Origin: Flavobacterium chryseum
GTDB taxonomy: Bacteria > Bacteroidota > Bacteroidia > Flavobacteriales > Flavobacteriaceae
DNA: 64,000 nucleotides
Reading direction: 5' to 3'
Assembly: GCF_004362015.1 (NCBI RefSeq)
Contig: NZ_SNWW01000005.1
Coordinates: 310,001 to 374,000 of the forward strand
Position numbers and translations under genes: made by a program. Positions 9,119-18,588 of this stretch are shown one piece after another (within the stretch, counting starts at the first letter, position 1; each line of letters starts with the position of its first letter). Under the pieces are notes generated by a model. It was not told the DNA's origin and made no database searches. It saw only the letters and a list, made by a program, of their open reading frames with translations.

Positions 9119-9763
9119 ATGACATTAGACGAATACAAAAAAGAATTTTCAGAAGACGATGCTGTTGGCTGGATGTCAATCGATAAAGAATTTGAACGTC
9201 TTTATCCAAATCAGGAACCCAAACATTTTGCTCCCGCCATAAGTTATATGTTAGGTGGCGATAGTCCGCTTGACGGCGTAAGTATTTATGAAAGTAAAAA
9301 ACAAACAGACCATTTTCATTTTGTAACCTATGGTTTTTCAGAACTCTATTATGACGAAACAAAACTAGACGACGAATTCAGCAAATGGGGATTTGAACTT
9401 ACCTTTAGATTAAAACCTTTTGAAGCTGATAACGGAAATCCTTCGTGGGTAATTGCTTTACTGCAAAACATTGCCAAATATGTATTTGACAGCGGCAACT
9501 GGTTCGAAGAATATCACTACATGCCCGCCAATGGCCCAATTAGATTAGAAACAGAAACAGAAATCACAGCATTATTAATCGTTGCTGATCCTGAAATAGA
9601 AAAAATACAAACCCCACACGGAGAACTTTCATTTTTGCAGATTGTTGGAATTACTAATACCGAATACGAAGCTATAAAGGAAAATCCGGAAACGGTTGAA
9701 GGGTTAGTCGCTAAATTAAAAGAAAACAATCCGTTGCTAATTACTGATTTAACGAGAAAATAA
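9119..9763 (+). CDS. Suppressor-of-fused (SUFU) domain protein
   Basis: A 214-residue cytoplasmic protein with the bacterial SUFU fold. Supporting segments are HFHFVTYGFSELY, KWGFELTFRLKP, VIALLQNIAKYVF and the later LSFLQIVGITNTEYEAI. Bacterial SUFU-domain proteins are often immunity proteins of toxin systems or of unknown role; no toxin gene is next to it here. The start is ATG 9119. It stands alone, preceded by a repeat-like fragment (GCGTAAATTAGTGCAACTCG) in the upstream gap. Confidence 0.82.
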   Translation: MTLDEYKKEFSEDDAVGWMSIDKEFERLYPNQEPKHFAPAISYMLGGDSPLDGVSIYESKKQTDHFHFVTYGFSELYYDETKLDDEFSKWGFELTFRLKPFEADNGNPSWVIALLQNIAKYVFDSGNWFEEYHYMPANGPIRLETETEITALLIVADPEIEKIQTPHGELSFLQIVGITNTEYEAIKENPETVEGLVAKLKENNPLLITDLTRK

Positions 9764-9832
9764 AAAACAGTATATTAGCTACATAAAACACTGGAAATCA
9801 AAGGAGATACCTAACCTAACATATTATAAATT

Positions 9833-10546
9833 ATGATTGGATTACTTGTAGAACTCGCTATTTCCTGGTTATTGTTGTGGTTTCTATATAAAACAGATTT
9901 ATCCGTTTTAGGTTTTTATCCAACTAAAAACCGAGTTTATGATTTTATTTTTGGCTTTTTTACAATTGCCATTTTTTGTCTTTTACATTTTAAGACAATA
10001 GCAATTTTAACCAATCACGAATTTGTAATCAATAAAAATTTTACAACAATTCAATTCTTCAAAAGCGCCTGGTGGGTTTTAGCTTCTGTTTTGTATGAAG
10101 AATTTCTTTTTAGAGGAGCTTTACTTTATATCTTAATAAAAAAATTAGGGATCAATAAAGCTTGCATTATCTCCGGGATAGCCTTTGGAATTTATCATTG
10201 GTTTTCATACGGTGTAGTTGGAAATCCTGTACAAATGATATTTGTCTTTTTCACGACAGCCATTTGGGGAGTAGCTTTTGCCTATGCTTATGCCAGAACA
10301 AAGTCTCTATATTTACCAATCGGACTTCATTTAGGATGGAACTTAATTAATATTGTTATTTTTTCAAAGGGTCCATTAGGGATACAACTTCTACTTAATA
10401 ATAACGATAAAAAATTGGACGGCATAGTATCCTTAGTATTCTTCCTTTTACCAATTGTTGCATTGCCAATTGTTACTTATTTTTATTTGAGAAAGTCAAA
10501 GAATACTAAAAGTAGAAATAGTGAATATTCGAGTGAAATTGAATAA
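9833..10546 (+). CDS. CPBP-family intramembrane protease (CAAX/Abi type)
   Basis: A 237-residue, mostly hydrophobic protein with about six membrane segments. The glutamate motif LYEEFLFRGALLY and the histidine motifs GIYHWF and GLHLGWN are those of the CPBP/Rce1-like intramembrane metalloprotease family (PF02517). Members process prenylated or small peptides, or act in bacteriocin self-immunity. No peptide substrate gene is seen nearby. The C-terminus is a short basic tail after the last membrane helix. Confidence 0.9.
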   Translation: MIGLLVELAISWLLLWFLYKTDLSVLGFYPTKNRVYDFIFGFFTIAIFCLLHFKTIAILTNHEFVINKNFTTIQFFKSAWWVLASVLYEEFLFRGALLYILIKKLGINKACIISGIAFGIYHWFSYGVVGNPVQMIFVFFTTAIWGVAFAYAYARTKSLYLPIGLHLGWNLINIVIFSKGPLGIQLLLNNNDKKLDGIVSLVFFLLPIVALPIVTYFYLRKSKNTKSRNSEYSSEIE

Positions 10547-10621
10547 ATGTGGAACAAAGAATAAAATTACCGCGCTATTAAAAATACATTCCGTTTTTAC
10601 ACTAAAAAACTTAAATACAAT

Positions 10622-11218
10622 ATGAATATTCTAATTGTTTACAGTCATCCAAGTGAAAAATCTTATACTTTTCAGATTCTGCAGCAACTGAAATCGGAAT
10701 TAACAAAACAACATTGGAATATTAATGTTTCAGATTTATATGCTGTTGATTTTCAAAGTGATATGTCTGCAGAAGAATACGAAAGAGAAGGTTTTGCAAA
10801 AACTGATCTTCCCATTCAAAAAGACGTTTTAAAAGAACAGGAAAAAATAGAAAAAGCAGATTGTATCATTTTTCTATATCCGGTTTGGTGGAGCGATTGC
10901 CCGGCTAAACTAAAAGGCTGGTTCGACCGTGTGTATTCCGTTGGATATGCTTACGGACAAAATGAAACTTCACGAAAAATAAAGACAATTCCATTTGGAC
11001 TTGTAATTTGCACGGCCGGGCACCCTAATGATTTTCTACAAGAAATAGGAATTGCGCAAAGTATGCAAAATATAATGCTGAACGATCGTTTAGGCAAACG
11101 CTTCAAAAATAAAGAAATGCTCATTTTGGGAGGAACTTTAGAACTAGAAAAAGTAATTTCGCTTCATGTAAAACAAGTTAAAGAAGTTGTCGATAAAATT
11201 AAAAAGTATTCTTCCTAA
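10622..11218 (+). CDS. NAD(P)H-dependent flavin oxidoreductase (flavodoxin-like fold)
   Basis: A 198-residue protein of the NQO1/MdaB/YwrO group, which carries FMN or FAD and reduces quinones or similar electrophiles. The N-terminal strand-loop MNILIVYSHPSEKSY binds the flavin phosphate. DCIIFLYPVWWSDCPAKLKG followed by WFDRV is the family's most conserved block. The location is cytoplasmic. It is followed 17 bases later by a broken DUF4180 gene. Confidence 0.88.
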   Translation: MNILIVYSHPSEKSYTFQILQQLKSELTKQHWNINVSDLYAVDFQSDMSAEEYEREGFAKTDLPIQKDVLKEQEKIEKADCIIFLYPVWWSDCPAKLKGWFDRVYSVGYAYGQNETSRKIKTIPFGLVICTAGHPNDFLQEIGIAQSMQNIMLNDRLGKRFKNKEMLILGGTLELEKVISLHVKQVKEVVDKIKKYSS

Positions 11219-11235
11219 AGCATTAAAAATTTAAA

Positions 11236-11373
11236 ATGAAAATTGAAACTCACATCATAAATAATACAAGAATCGCCGAAGTTACGTCTGATAATATTAT
11301 AATTGAATCTATTGAAGATGGAGTTCAATTATTGGCCTACGTTTGTGCACAGTCTGGAAGAAGGTTTGAATAA
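11236..11373 (+). pseudogene. Truncated DUF4180 protein remnant
   Basis: A 45-codon reading frame whose start (MKIETHIINNTRIAEV, then ESIEDGVQLLA) matches the N-terminus of DUF4180 proteins, which are normally well over 100 residues long. After about residue 35 the resemblance ends, and the frame closes with an unrelated tail (CAQSGRRFE). No continuation is visible in the other frames before 11527, so the 3' part has been deleted rather than only frameshifted. Confidence 0.55.
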
Positions 11374-11527
11374 ATTTTCTAATTGATTTTTGTAAATTTC
11401 ATGTATCAGATTTCAAAATCTAAAATTAAACTTTGTCTTAAATCCCCCTTACAATTGTCTTTTAAACACCGTAAGTTATTGATTATTAGAAAGTATATTT
11501 GTTATACTAATTTCTAAACCATACACA

Positions 11528-12013
11528 ATGAGTGCAACAAATTTTACCACAACGATATTAGTCGAGCAATCTCCAGAAGAAGTTTTTAACGCTGTTACCA
11601 ATGTTCGCGGTTGGTGGTCAGAAGAAATTGAAGGAAATACTGCTAAACTTAACGATGAATTTAAATACCATTATGAAGACATTCATAGATGTAAAGTAAA
11701 ATTGATTGAAGTGATTCCGAATCAGAAAATTGTTTGGCTGGTTGAGGAAAATTATTTCAAATTTACAGAAGATGAAACCGAATGGACTAATACAAAACCA
11801 ACTTTTGAAATTTTTGAAAAAGTCGGAAAGACAGAACTTCGTTTTACACATTATGGACTTGTTCCGGACTATGAATGCTTTGATATTTGCAGAGATGCCT
11901 GGACAAATTATATCCAGAATAGCTTGAAAAAACTAATTATAACTGGCAAAGGCGAACCTAATGGTAAAGGCAAACCTCAAACAGAAAATGAAAAGAAACT
12001 AAGCCAAAACTAA
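11528..12013 (+). CDS. SRPBCC (AHSA1-like) domain protein
   Basis: A 161-residue START/SRPBCC-fold protein. The family's opening pattern is clear (VEQSPEEVFNAVTNVRGWW), followed by strands around KVKLIEVIPNQKIVWLV and a closing helix with ICRDAWTNYIQNSLKKLI. Such proteins bind hydrophobic ligands in a cavity and have no single defined reaction. The C-terminal tail is Gly/Lys-rich and probably disordered. A second, distant SRPBCC gene lies at 19828. Confidence 0.86.
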   Translation: MSATNFTTTILVEQSPEEVFNAVTNVRGWWSEEIEGNTAKLNDEFKYHYEDIHRCKVKLIEVIPNQKIVWLVEENYFKFTEDETEWTNTKPTFEIFEKVGKTELRFTHYGLVPDYECFDICRDAWTNYIQNSLKKLIITGKGEPNGKGKPQTENEKKLSQN

Positions 12014-12109
12014 ATCCTGTAAACTAGTTTAGACTAAGACAAAAGTAGATTTGGCTACATCTGTTCTTTTGTTGTTGCGCAACTTTGTAACATCAAAAAA
12101 ACAGAACAC

Positions 12110-13006
12110 ATGAAAATTATAATTACAGGTTCTTTAGGGAACATTAGCAAGCCGCTAGCAACCGGGTTAGTGCAAAAAGGACATGAAGTTATCGTTATTA
12201 GCAGCAGTGTCGAAAAACAAACTGAAATTGAAGCCATAGGTGCAAAAGCAGCAATTGGATCTGTAGAAGATGCAGCATTTTTGACGGCTACATTTACAGT
12301 CGCAGATGCCGTTTATTGTATGATTCCGCGAGCGAATTATTTCGATCAGAATCTTGATTTGGATGCTTTTACCGGTAAAATTGGGGATACTTATGCCGAA
12401 GCCATAAAAAATTCAGGTGTAAAACGTGTCGTTTTCCTAAGCAGTATCGGAGCGCATTTAGAGCAAAATTCAGGTATTATTCAGCGCTATAACGAAATTG
12501 AAGCTGTTTTGAATAAACTTGAAAATGTAGCGATTACTTTTATGCGTCCGACTTCATTTTTCTACAATTTATTGGCCTATATCCCGATGATAAAAAATCA
12601 GGGAATTATTGCTGCCAATTATGGTGCAGAAAAAATGATTCCGTGGGTTTCTCCCAATGATATTGCTGAAGCTATTGCAGACGAATTAACAACTCCGCTT
12701 GACGGCAGAAAAATTCGTTACGTAGCCAGCGAAGAACTTACGGGTCATGAAACGGCACATATTTTAGGCGAAGCGATTGGAAAACCGGATTTGAAATGGG
12801 TTTTAATAAGCGATGAAGAAGTTTTAAATGGTTTGGTAAATGTAGGCATGCAGCCTAAAATTGCCGCTGGTTTAGTCGAAATGTACGCCGGACTTTACAA
12901 CGGTTTATTAGGTGAAGATTACATCAAAAATAAACCTGCTGTAATGGGAAAAGTGAAACTGGCAGAATATGCTAAAGAATTTGCCGCAATTTATAACCAG
13001 AAATAA
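12110..13006 (+). CDS. NmrA-like NAD(P)-binding protein
   Basis: A 298-residue atypical short-chain dehydrogenase (NmrA/quinone-reductase-2 type). The N-terminal Rossmann strand and glycines are seen in MKIIITGSLGNISKPLATGL. An internal segment reads GVKRVVFLSSIGAHLE, and FMRPTSFFYNLLAYI is typical of this group. The family binds NADPH and acts as a sensor or quinone reductase. The AraC-type regulator gene starts 12 bases after its stop codon, so the two probably form an operon. Confidence 0.85.
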   Translation: MKIIITGSLGNISKPLATGLVQKGHEVIVISSSVEKQTEIEAIGAKAAIGSVEDAAFLTATFTVADAVYCMIPRANYFDQNLDLDAFTGKIGDTYAEAIKNSGVKRVVFLSSIGAHLEQNSGIIQRYNEIEAVLNKLENVAITFMRPTSFFYNLLAYIPMIKNQGIIAANYGAEKMIPWVSPNDIAEAIADELTTPLDGRKIRYVASEELTGHETAHILGEAIGKPDLKWVLISDEEVLNGLVNVGMQPKIAAGLVEMYAGLYNGLLGEDYIKNKPAVMGKVKLAEYAKEFAAIYNQK

Positions 13007-13018
13007 GTACCTTAGACT

Positions 13019-13933
13019 ATGGCAAATCATCAACCGCATCGAATAAAAAGTATAAGCGAATTTCATGAATTTAGAGATTTGCCTAAACCGGAACATCCTT
13101 TGGTAAGCGTTTATAATTTTGAAGATCTTAAACGACTTAACGAAGATGAACCGAAAAGCCTTATGCTTGATTTTTATTCGATTGCGTTGAAACGAAGCTC
13201 GAATGCCAAGATGCGCTACGGCCAGCAGGAATATGATTTTAAAGAAGGCGTTTTGCTATTTATTTCGCCCGGTCAGGTTTTTTCTATAGAAGGAAATGCT
13301 GAACTGAAACACACAGGATGGTCATTATTGATTCATCCTGATTTTTTGTGGAATACGCCGCTCGCAAAAAAGATAAAACAATATGAGTATTTTGGATATT
13401 CGGTTTATGAAGCCCTGCATCTTTCGGATAAAGAAGAAAAAATGATTATCGGCATTATGCACAATATTCGGCAGGAATATCAATCTAATATTGATAAATT
13501 CAGTCAGGATGTAATTATTGCCCAAATAGAATTGTTGTTGACTTATGCAGAGCGTTTTTACAATCGCCAGTTTATTACCCGAAAAATAAGCAATCATAAA
13601 ATTTTGGCCCGTTTAGAGAATTTGCTTGAAGATTATTTCAACAGCGAAACTTTGTCTAAAAAAGGTTTGCCAACAGTACATTATATTGCCGAAAACCTAA
13701 ACGTTTCTCCCAATTATTTAAGCGGAATGCTGAAATCGCTCACAGGACAAAGCACACAACAACACATACACGATAAATTGATTGATAAAGCAAAAGAAAA
13801 ACTTACTACAACCAATTTATCTATTAGCGAAATTGCTTTTGAATTGGGTTTCGAACATCAGCAATCTTTCAGTAAATTATTCAAGACTAAAACTACTATT
13901 TCTCCTTTAGAATTTAGGCAGTCTTTTAATTGA
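13019..13933 (+). CDS. AraC-family transcriptional regulator
   Basis: A 304-residue protein. The N-terminal part is a cupin-like sensor domain (EYDFKEGVLLFISPGQVF). The C-terminal 100 residues contain the two helix-turn-helix units of AraC proteins: HYIAENLNVSPNYLSGMLKS and, in the second, SISEIAFELGFEHQQSFSKLF. It follows the NmrA-like gene by 12 bases, which suggests that it controls that gene or a wider redox response. Whether it autoregulates cannot be seen. Confidence 0.92.
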   Translation: MANHQPHRIKSISEFHEFRDLPKPEHPLVSVYNFEDLKRLNEDEPKSLMLDFYSIALKRSSNAKMRYGQQEYDFKEGVLLFISPGQVFSIEGNAELKHTGWSLLIHPDFLWNTPLAKKIKQYEYFGYSVYEALHLSDKEEKMIIGIMHNIRQEYQSNIDKFSQDVIIAQIELLLTYAERFYNRQFITRKISNHKILARLENLLEDYFNSETLSKKGLPTVHYIAENLNVSPNYLSGMLKSLTGQSTQQHIHDKLIDKAKEKLTTTNLSISEIAFELGFEHQQSFSKLFKTKTTISPLEFRQSFN

Positions 13934-14025
13934 TTTACTTAAAGTTAAAAAGGTAATAAATCTTATAATTGTTCTATTTCAGAAAGGTTATTTTCATAAC
14001 TTAGTTAGCTTTAAAATTGGAAGTC

Positions 14026-14394
14026 ATGACTAAGAAATATATCGCCCAGGAATTTTTAAAACTCGCGGCTAATGGGCATTCGCACGAAGCATTTCGGCTT
14101 TATGTCGGTGAAAATTTTAAGCACCATAACGCTTATTTTAAAGGTGATGCAGATACTTTGATGTTAGCCATGGAAGAATCTTCAAGAACAAACCCAAATA
14201 AAACTTTTAAAATTCACCATATTTTAGAAGATGGAAATCTAGTTTCGGTACATTCACATCTCAAACAAACTACAGCTGATTTAGGTTTTGCCGTGGTACA
14301 TATTTTTAAATTTGAATCAGATAAAATAGTCGAACTTTGGGATTTAGGACAACCCGTTTGTGCTGAATCTAAAAATGAAAATGGAATGTTTTAA
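14026..14394 (+). CDS. SnoaL-like / NTF2-fold protein
   Basis: A 122-residue small alpha-plus-beta cone protein. Supporting segments are the opening helix AQEFLKLAANGHSHEAF, the pattern NFKHHNAYFKGD and the closing strand VHIFKFESDKIVELWD. Proteins of this fold in Bacteroidota are usually annotated SnoaL-like with unknown substrate. The ATG at 14026 is preferred over an in-frame TTG nine bases upstream. Confidence 0.82.
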   Translation: MTKKYIAQEFLKLAANGHSHEAFRLYVGENFKHHNAYFKGDADTLMLAMEESSRTNPNKTFKIHHILEDGNLVSVHSHLKQTTADLGFAVVHIFKFESDKIVELWDLGQPVCAESKNENGMF

Positions 14395-14460
14395 TTGTTT
14401 GCCTGCAGATTATACAGATTTTTATACCAACTCTAAACCTGAAATTACCCAATTAACTTA

Positions 14461-15507
14461 ATGAACGCAACTTTTAGATTTTCTTCCTTATTATTTTTTA
14501 TTTTTTTATTTTCGAATTGCAATTCATTTGCTCAAAAAAAAGACGATTATTCTACTAAAATTGACAGCTTTATAAAAGTTGCAGATCCAAAATTTAATGG
14601 CGTAATCCTGATTTCTCAAAACCGGAAAACGTTATATAATAAAGCGCATGGTTTTTATAATTTTGAAACTAAAAAACCTTTAAAACTTGACAGTCAATTT
14701 GAGATTATGTCGAACAGCAAGCTAATTGCTGCCGTTTTTATTTTATTAGAAGTGGAGAAAGGAAAAGTTAATTTACAGGATCCAATCAAAAAATACCTTC
14801 CTGAACTTACCCAAACCTGGGCAGATTCTGTCACGGTGCACCAACTTTTAAATCATACACACGGAATTGTAGACATCAATAAACCTCTTGAATTTAAACC
14901 CGGAACTAATTTTCATTACGGAAATACAAGCTACAGTCTTCTGGGTCAAATTGTTGAGCATACTACCAACAAGAGTTACAGCGAAGTGGCAAATGCACTT
15001 TTCAAAAAACTTCAGATGAAAAATACTTTTGCTTATAACCAGGACAAAATTCAAAATTTGACTACTGGCTACATAAATAATAAAAACACATACGAACCTG
15101 TCAAAAAATCACTCATAACTCCTGAAAATTTGGGCGCTGATGGAATTATATCAACAGCAAACGATTTGGCAATTTGGAATAATAATCTCCACAAAGGAAA
15201 AATTCTAAAACCTGAATCCTATCAATTAATCATAAAACCGACAGCATCATCACAACATAATTTCTTTGGAAAAGAAAAAGAAGGTTACGGTTACAGTATT
15301 CGAATTATCGAAAAAGAACCTGTTAAATATCTTGGACATACGGGATTGGGCGACGGGTTTTCTTCTGTAAATTTGTATTTTCCTGACAGCGATGTGAGTT
15401 TGATTGTTTTGGAAAATCAGATGAATGAAAGTTCAGATTTATTTTATGCGTCTGAATTTAAAATCAAAAACATTTTATTTAAAAGTGATTTACTCCATAA
15501 AAAATAA
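14461..15507 (+). CDS. Exported serine hydrolase, class C beta-lactamase fold
   Basis: A 348-residue protein with an N-terminal signal (cleavage near SFAQ; a Cys at position 20 could alternatively be lipidated). The SxxK nucleophile motif is Ser84-Asn-Ser-Lys87 (MSNSKLIAA). The YxN-type motif is YGNTSYSLLGQIVE, and the third motif is HTGLGDGF. This is the beta-lactamase/D-aminopeptidase/esterase superfamily; an esterase or peptidase role is likelier than antibiotic resistance. The next gene starts 6 bases after its stop codon, so it is likely to head a three-gene operon to 17035. Confidence 0.88.
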   Translation: MNATFRFSSLLFFIFLFSNCNSFAQKKDDYSTKIDSFIKVADPKFNGVILISQNRKTLYNKAHGFYNFETKKPLKLDSQFEIMSNSKLIAAVFILLEVEKGKVNLQDPIKKYLPELTQTWADSVTVHQLLNHTHGIVDINKPLEFKPGTNFHYGNTSYSLLGQIVEHTTNKSYSEVANALFKKLQMKNTFAYNQDKIQNLTTGYINNKNTYEPVKKSLITPENLGADGIISTANDLAIWNNNLHKGKILKPESYQLIIKPTASSQHNFFGKEKEGYGYSIRIIEKEPVKYLGHTGLGDGFSSVNLYFPDSDVSLIVLENQMNESSDLFYASEFKIKNILFKSDLLHKK

Positions 15508-15513
15508 AACGTC

Positions 15514-15936
15514 ATGGCAAAAAATAAAACGACAGAAACAGAAAGCAGCGTTACCAATTTTATAAATGCTGTTGAAGATGACACAAAAAGAAACGACGCT
15601 TTTGAACTCATCAAAATAATGCAAAAACAAACCGGTTTTGACGCCAAAATGTGGGGACCGAGTATTGTTGGTTTCGGAAGTTATCATTACAAATATGCCA
15701 GCGGAAATGAAGGCGATGCGCCACTTGTTGGATTCTCGCCAAGAAAAGATGCTTTTTCCTTTTACTCGTATTTAACAGATGAAAACAGAGAAGAATTGCT
15801 TCCAGATTTCGGCAAACATAAAGTAGCAAAAGCTTGTGTTTATTTTAAAAAACTAGCAGATATTGATCTTGAAATTCTAAAGAAAATGATTTCACTTTCG
15901 GTAAAAAACCTAAATACATTATATCCCTCAAATTAA
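15514..15936 (+). CDS. DUF1801 (YdhG-like) domain protein
   Basis: A 140-residue protein with the DUF1801 pattern: a helix DAFELIKIMQKQTG, then KMWGPSIVGFGSYHY, VGFSPRKDAFSFY and a closing helix LKKMISLSV. The fold resembles YdhG and frataxin-like proteins, and the function is unproven. It lies 6 bases downstream of the serine hydrolase gene and 4 bases upstream of the MBL-fold hydrolase gene. A second DUF1801 gene is at 20361. Confidence 0.85.
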   Translation: MAKNKTTETESSVTNFINAVEDDTKRNDAFELIKIMQKQTGFDAKMWGPSIVGFGSYHYKYASGNEGDAPLVGFSPRKDAFSFYSYLTDENREELLPDFGKHKVAKACVYFKKLADIDLEILKKMISLSVKNLNTLYPSN

Positions 15937-15940
15937 AATC

Positions 15941-17035
15941 ATGACTACATTCCTAATTCTTTTACTCGCCGTTCTTATGTACTTTTTATTTCATCCAAGA
16001 TTTGGAAAAAGACCTTCCGGCGAAAGACTGGCTTTGATACAAAAGTCTACCCAATATAAAAACGGAAAATTCGAAAACAGCTCTTTTACGCCTGAACTTG
16101 CAGAAGGTTATGGTTACTTTGATATTTTAAAACAATTTTTCTTTCAGAAAGTAGACCGAAAAATTCCAACAGATGTTATTCCGTCCGTAAAAACAAATTT
16201 ATTTGAAATTCCGTTAGATCAGGATATTCTCGTTTGGTTTGGACATTCGTCTTATTACATTCAGCTTGCAGGAAAACGATTTTTAATTGATCCTGTTTTC
16301 AGCGGAAACGCCTCTCCTATTTACGGAACTACAAAAGCGTTTAAAGGAACTGATATTTACACCGTTGATGACATTCCCGAAATTGATTATTTATTGATCA
16401 CGCACGATCATTACGACCATTTAGATTACAAAACCATCATGCAATTAAAACCAAAAATCAAAAAAGTAATTACTGCGCTTGGCGTTGGTTCACATTTTGA
16501 ATTTTGGAAGTTTCCTGTCGAAAATATTATCGAAAAAGACTGGCACGAAAAAATTGAATTAGACCAAAATTTAACGCTTTACACTACTCCATCGAGACAT
16601 TTTTCTGGCAGAAGTATTAAGCGCTGTAATACGCTCTGGACATCCTTTGTTTTAGAAACCGAAGATTTTAAAATGTACTTGGGCGGCGACAGTGGTTACG
16701 ATACTCACTTCAGGGAAATTGGAGATAAATTTGGTCCGTTTGATATTGCACTTATCGATAACGGTCAATATAATCCTGCCTGGAAATACATTCATAATTT
16801 GCCGGAAGATGTGATAAAAGCCATGAAAGATTTGAACGCAAAAAGAGTATTTCCGGTGCATTCATCAAAATTTGCATTGGCCTTGCATCCATGGGATGAA
16901 CCGCTAATAAAAGTAACCGAATTGAATGCCAATTCAGAAAATCCGATTCCGTTAATCACGCCAAGAATTGGTGAATTAGTAGAACTTAAAAATGAAAATC
17001 AGGAATTTCAGCAATGGTGGAAAGGGGTTAAGTAA
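15941..17035 (+). CDS. MBL-fold metallo-hydrolase (NAPE-PLD/UlaG-like)
   Basis: A 364-residue protein with one N-terminal membrane helix (FLILLLAVLMYFLF) and a metallo-beta-lactamase fold. Visible elements are WFGHSSYYIQLAGKRFLIDP, the metal motif THDHYDHLD, SRHFSGR, GGDSGYDTHF and the late histidine in FPVHSSKF. This combination is that of N-acyl-phosphatidylethanolamine phospholipase D-like or L-ascorbate lactonase-like hydrolases. It is probably membrane-anchored and co-transcribed with the DUF1801 gene. Confidence 0.88.
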   Translation: MTTFLILLLAVLMYFLFHPRFGKRPSGERLALIQKSTQYKNGKFENSSFTPELAEGYGYFDILKQFFFQKVDRKIPTDVIPSVKTNLFEIPLDQDILVWFGHSSYYIQLAGKRFLIDPVFSGNASPIYGTTKAFKGTDIYTVDDIPEIDYLLITHDHYDHLDYKTIMQLKPKIKKVITALGVGSHFEFWKFPVENIIEKDWHEKIELDQNLTLYTTPSRHFSGRSIKRCNTLWTSFVLETEDFKMYLGGDSGYDTHFREIGDKFGPFDIALIDNGQYNPAWKYIHNLPEDVIKAMKDLNAKRVFPVHSSKFALALHPWDEPLIKVTELNANSENPIPLITPRIGELVELKNENQEFQQWWKGVK

Positions 17036-17038
17036 TTT

Positions 17039-17066
17039 TAGATTGTAGATTGTAGATTGTAGATTG
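17039..17066. repeat. Four perfect 7-bp tandem repeats
   Basis: TAGATTG is repeated four times just after the MBL gene. This is a simple repeat that could vary in copy number by slippage. Confidence 0.9.
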
Positions 17067-17098
17067 AAAACTAAAACCACAATTAGAAAACACCTGGT

Positions 17099-17197
17099 TT
17101 GTCATTTCGACGCAGGAGAAATCACACTAGAAATTCCATTCCTGTCGCCAATCTTTGTCGAAATACGAATGTGATTTCTCCTGCGTCGAAATGACAA
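17099..17197. repeat. Dispersed palindrome, GTCATTTCGACG family
   Basis: Two perfectly complementary arms of 27 bp (17099-17125 and 17171-17197; left arm begins TTGTCATTTCGACGCAGGAG) enclose a 45-bp loop. The arms match those at 18413, 38461 and, less well, 57334 and 60919. Confidence 0.95.
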
Positions 17198-17222
17198 GAT
17201 TGAACAGAAACTTAAAACAAAA

Positions 17223-18347
17223 ATGAACCAAAAACTTACTTTCATAGCAATTGCTTTTTTGATAGCCTTAAATAGCTTCTCTCAAAACACTTATGTCTTT
17301 TTAGGATCGTATAACAGAGATAAAGAAGCAGAATCTATTCAGGTATATCAATTAGATACTTTAAACGGGAAGCTAAGTAAAGTGACTTCAGTAAAAAATA
17401 TAATTAATCCGTCATTTTTGACTTTATCTCCAAACGGAAAATTTCTTTACGCTTGTACCGATACTAAAACGCCCAATGCTGGGAGTGTCAGCAGTTTTGA
17501 ATTTAATCCTGAAAATAAATCCCTTACCTTCTTAAACAAACAATCTAGCGGCGGAGAAAATCCGGTTTATGTTTCGGTTCACAAAAGTGGGAAATGGCTC
17601 GTGAATGCGAATTATACTGAAGGAAGCGTTTCGGTTCATCCGTTATTAGAAAATGGAAAAATCGATTCGATTGCACAGAATTTTCAATATACTGACGGAA
17701 GCATTCATAAAGAAAGACAAACGCGTTCGCATGTTCATTCCGCTGTATTTTCACCTCAAAACGATTATTTGTTCCTGCCTGATTTAGGCGCGGATAAAAT
17801 ACGTTGTTATAAGTTTGATGAAAATCAGAAACAACCTTTAATCGAAACAAAAAATCCATTTACAAAAACAGATTTAGAAGCCGGGCCAAGACATTTTACT
17901 TTTTATCCCAATCAAAAATTTGGATATTGCATTGAAGAAATGGCCGGAGCAATAAGTGTGTACCAATATGAAATCGGAAATCTAACCAAAATTCAACGTA
18001 TTAATACACATTCTGATAAAATTACAGAAGGTTTTGAAAGTTCTGATATTCATATTTCACCTGACGGAAAATTTCTTTACGCCACAAACCGCGGAAAAGA
18101 AAATAATATTGCCATTTTTTCTATCGATGAAAATGGGCTTCTAAAAAATATTGGGTATCAATCGACTTTAGGAAAACACCCCAGAATTTTTGCCATCGAT
18201 GAAACAGGAAAATTCTTAATTGCGACCAATGTTATTTCCGGAAATGTAGTTGTTTTCAAAAGAAATCTCCAAACCGGATTGCTTAAAAAAGTGGGAAAAG
18301 AAATTAAAATGGAGAATGTTTCCTGTGTGCAGATTAAGAAGATTTAA
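17223..18347 (+). CDS. Exported lactonase-family beta-propeller protein
   Basis: A 374-residue protein with a signal peptide (cleavage near SFSQ) and the seven-bladed propeller of the 6-phosphogluconolactonase (Pgl, YbhE-type) family. Repeated blade phrases are NPSFLTLSPNGKFLYA, NPVYVSVHKSGKWL, GPRHFTFYPNQKFGY and SDIHISPDGKFLYATNRG. Exported members in Bacteroidota are usually called lactonase family proteins and their substrate is unknown; the cytosolic pentose-phosphate role is unlikely given the signal peptide. Confidence 0.87.
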   Translation: MNQKLTFIAIAFLIALNSFSQNTYVFLGSYNRDKEAESIQVYQLDTLNGKLSKVTSVKNIINPSFLTLSPNGKFLYACTDTKTPNAGSVSSFEFNPENKSLTFLNKQSSGGENPVYVSVHKSGKWLVNANYTEGSVSVHPLLENGKIDSIAQNFQYTDGSIHKERQTRSHVHSAVFSPQNDYLFLPDLGADKIRCYKFDENQKQPLIETKNPFTKTDLEAGPRHFTFYPNQKFGYCIEEMAGAISVYQYEIGNLTKIQRINTHSDKITEGFESSDIHISPDGKFLYATNRGKENNIAIFSIDENGLLKNIGYQSTLGKHPRIFAIDETGKFLIATNVISGNVVVFKRNLQTGLLKKVGKEIKMENVSCVQIKKI

Positions 18348-18412
18348 TTTTTTAGTTTTACGCAGATTTTTGCAGATTTGAGCAGATTACTACAGCTTTT
18401 TTATTCTCATTT

Positions 18413-18500
18413 TGTGTCATTTCGACGGAGGAGAAATCACATCCAGAGAGCAACGAGCCGTAAATACGTTATGTGATTTCTCCTCCGTCGAAATGACACA
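18413..18500. repeat. Dispersed palindrome, GTCATTTCGACG family
   Basis: Perfect 30-bp arms (18413-18442 and 18471-18500) with a 28-bp loop. The left arm begins TGTGTCATTTCGACGGAGGA. It is preceded by a CGCAGATTTTTGCAGATT fragment of another repeat family (18361-18388) and followed by ATTCGTGCTAATTAGTG. Confidence 0.96.
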
Positions 18501-18588
18501 ACTTTGCGGTTACTATAATAAAGTGACACAAAATTTAAAAAAAAATTCGTGCTAATTAGTGTAATTAGTGGCAAAAAAACTTTAAAAA

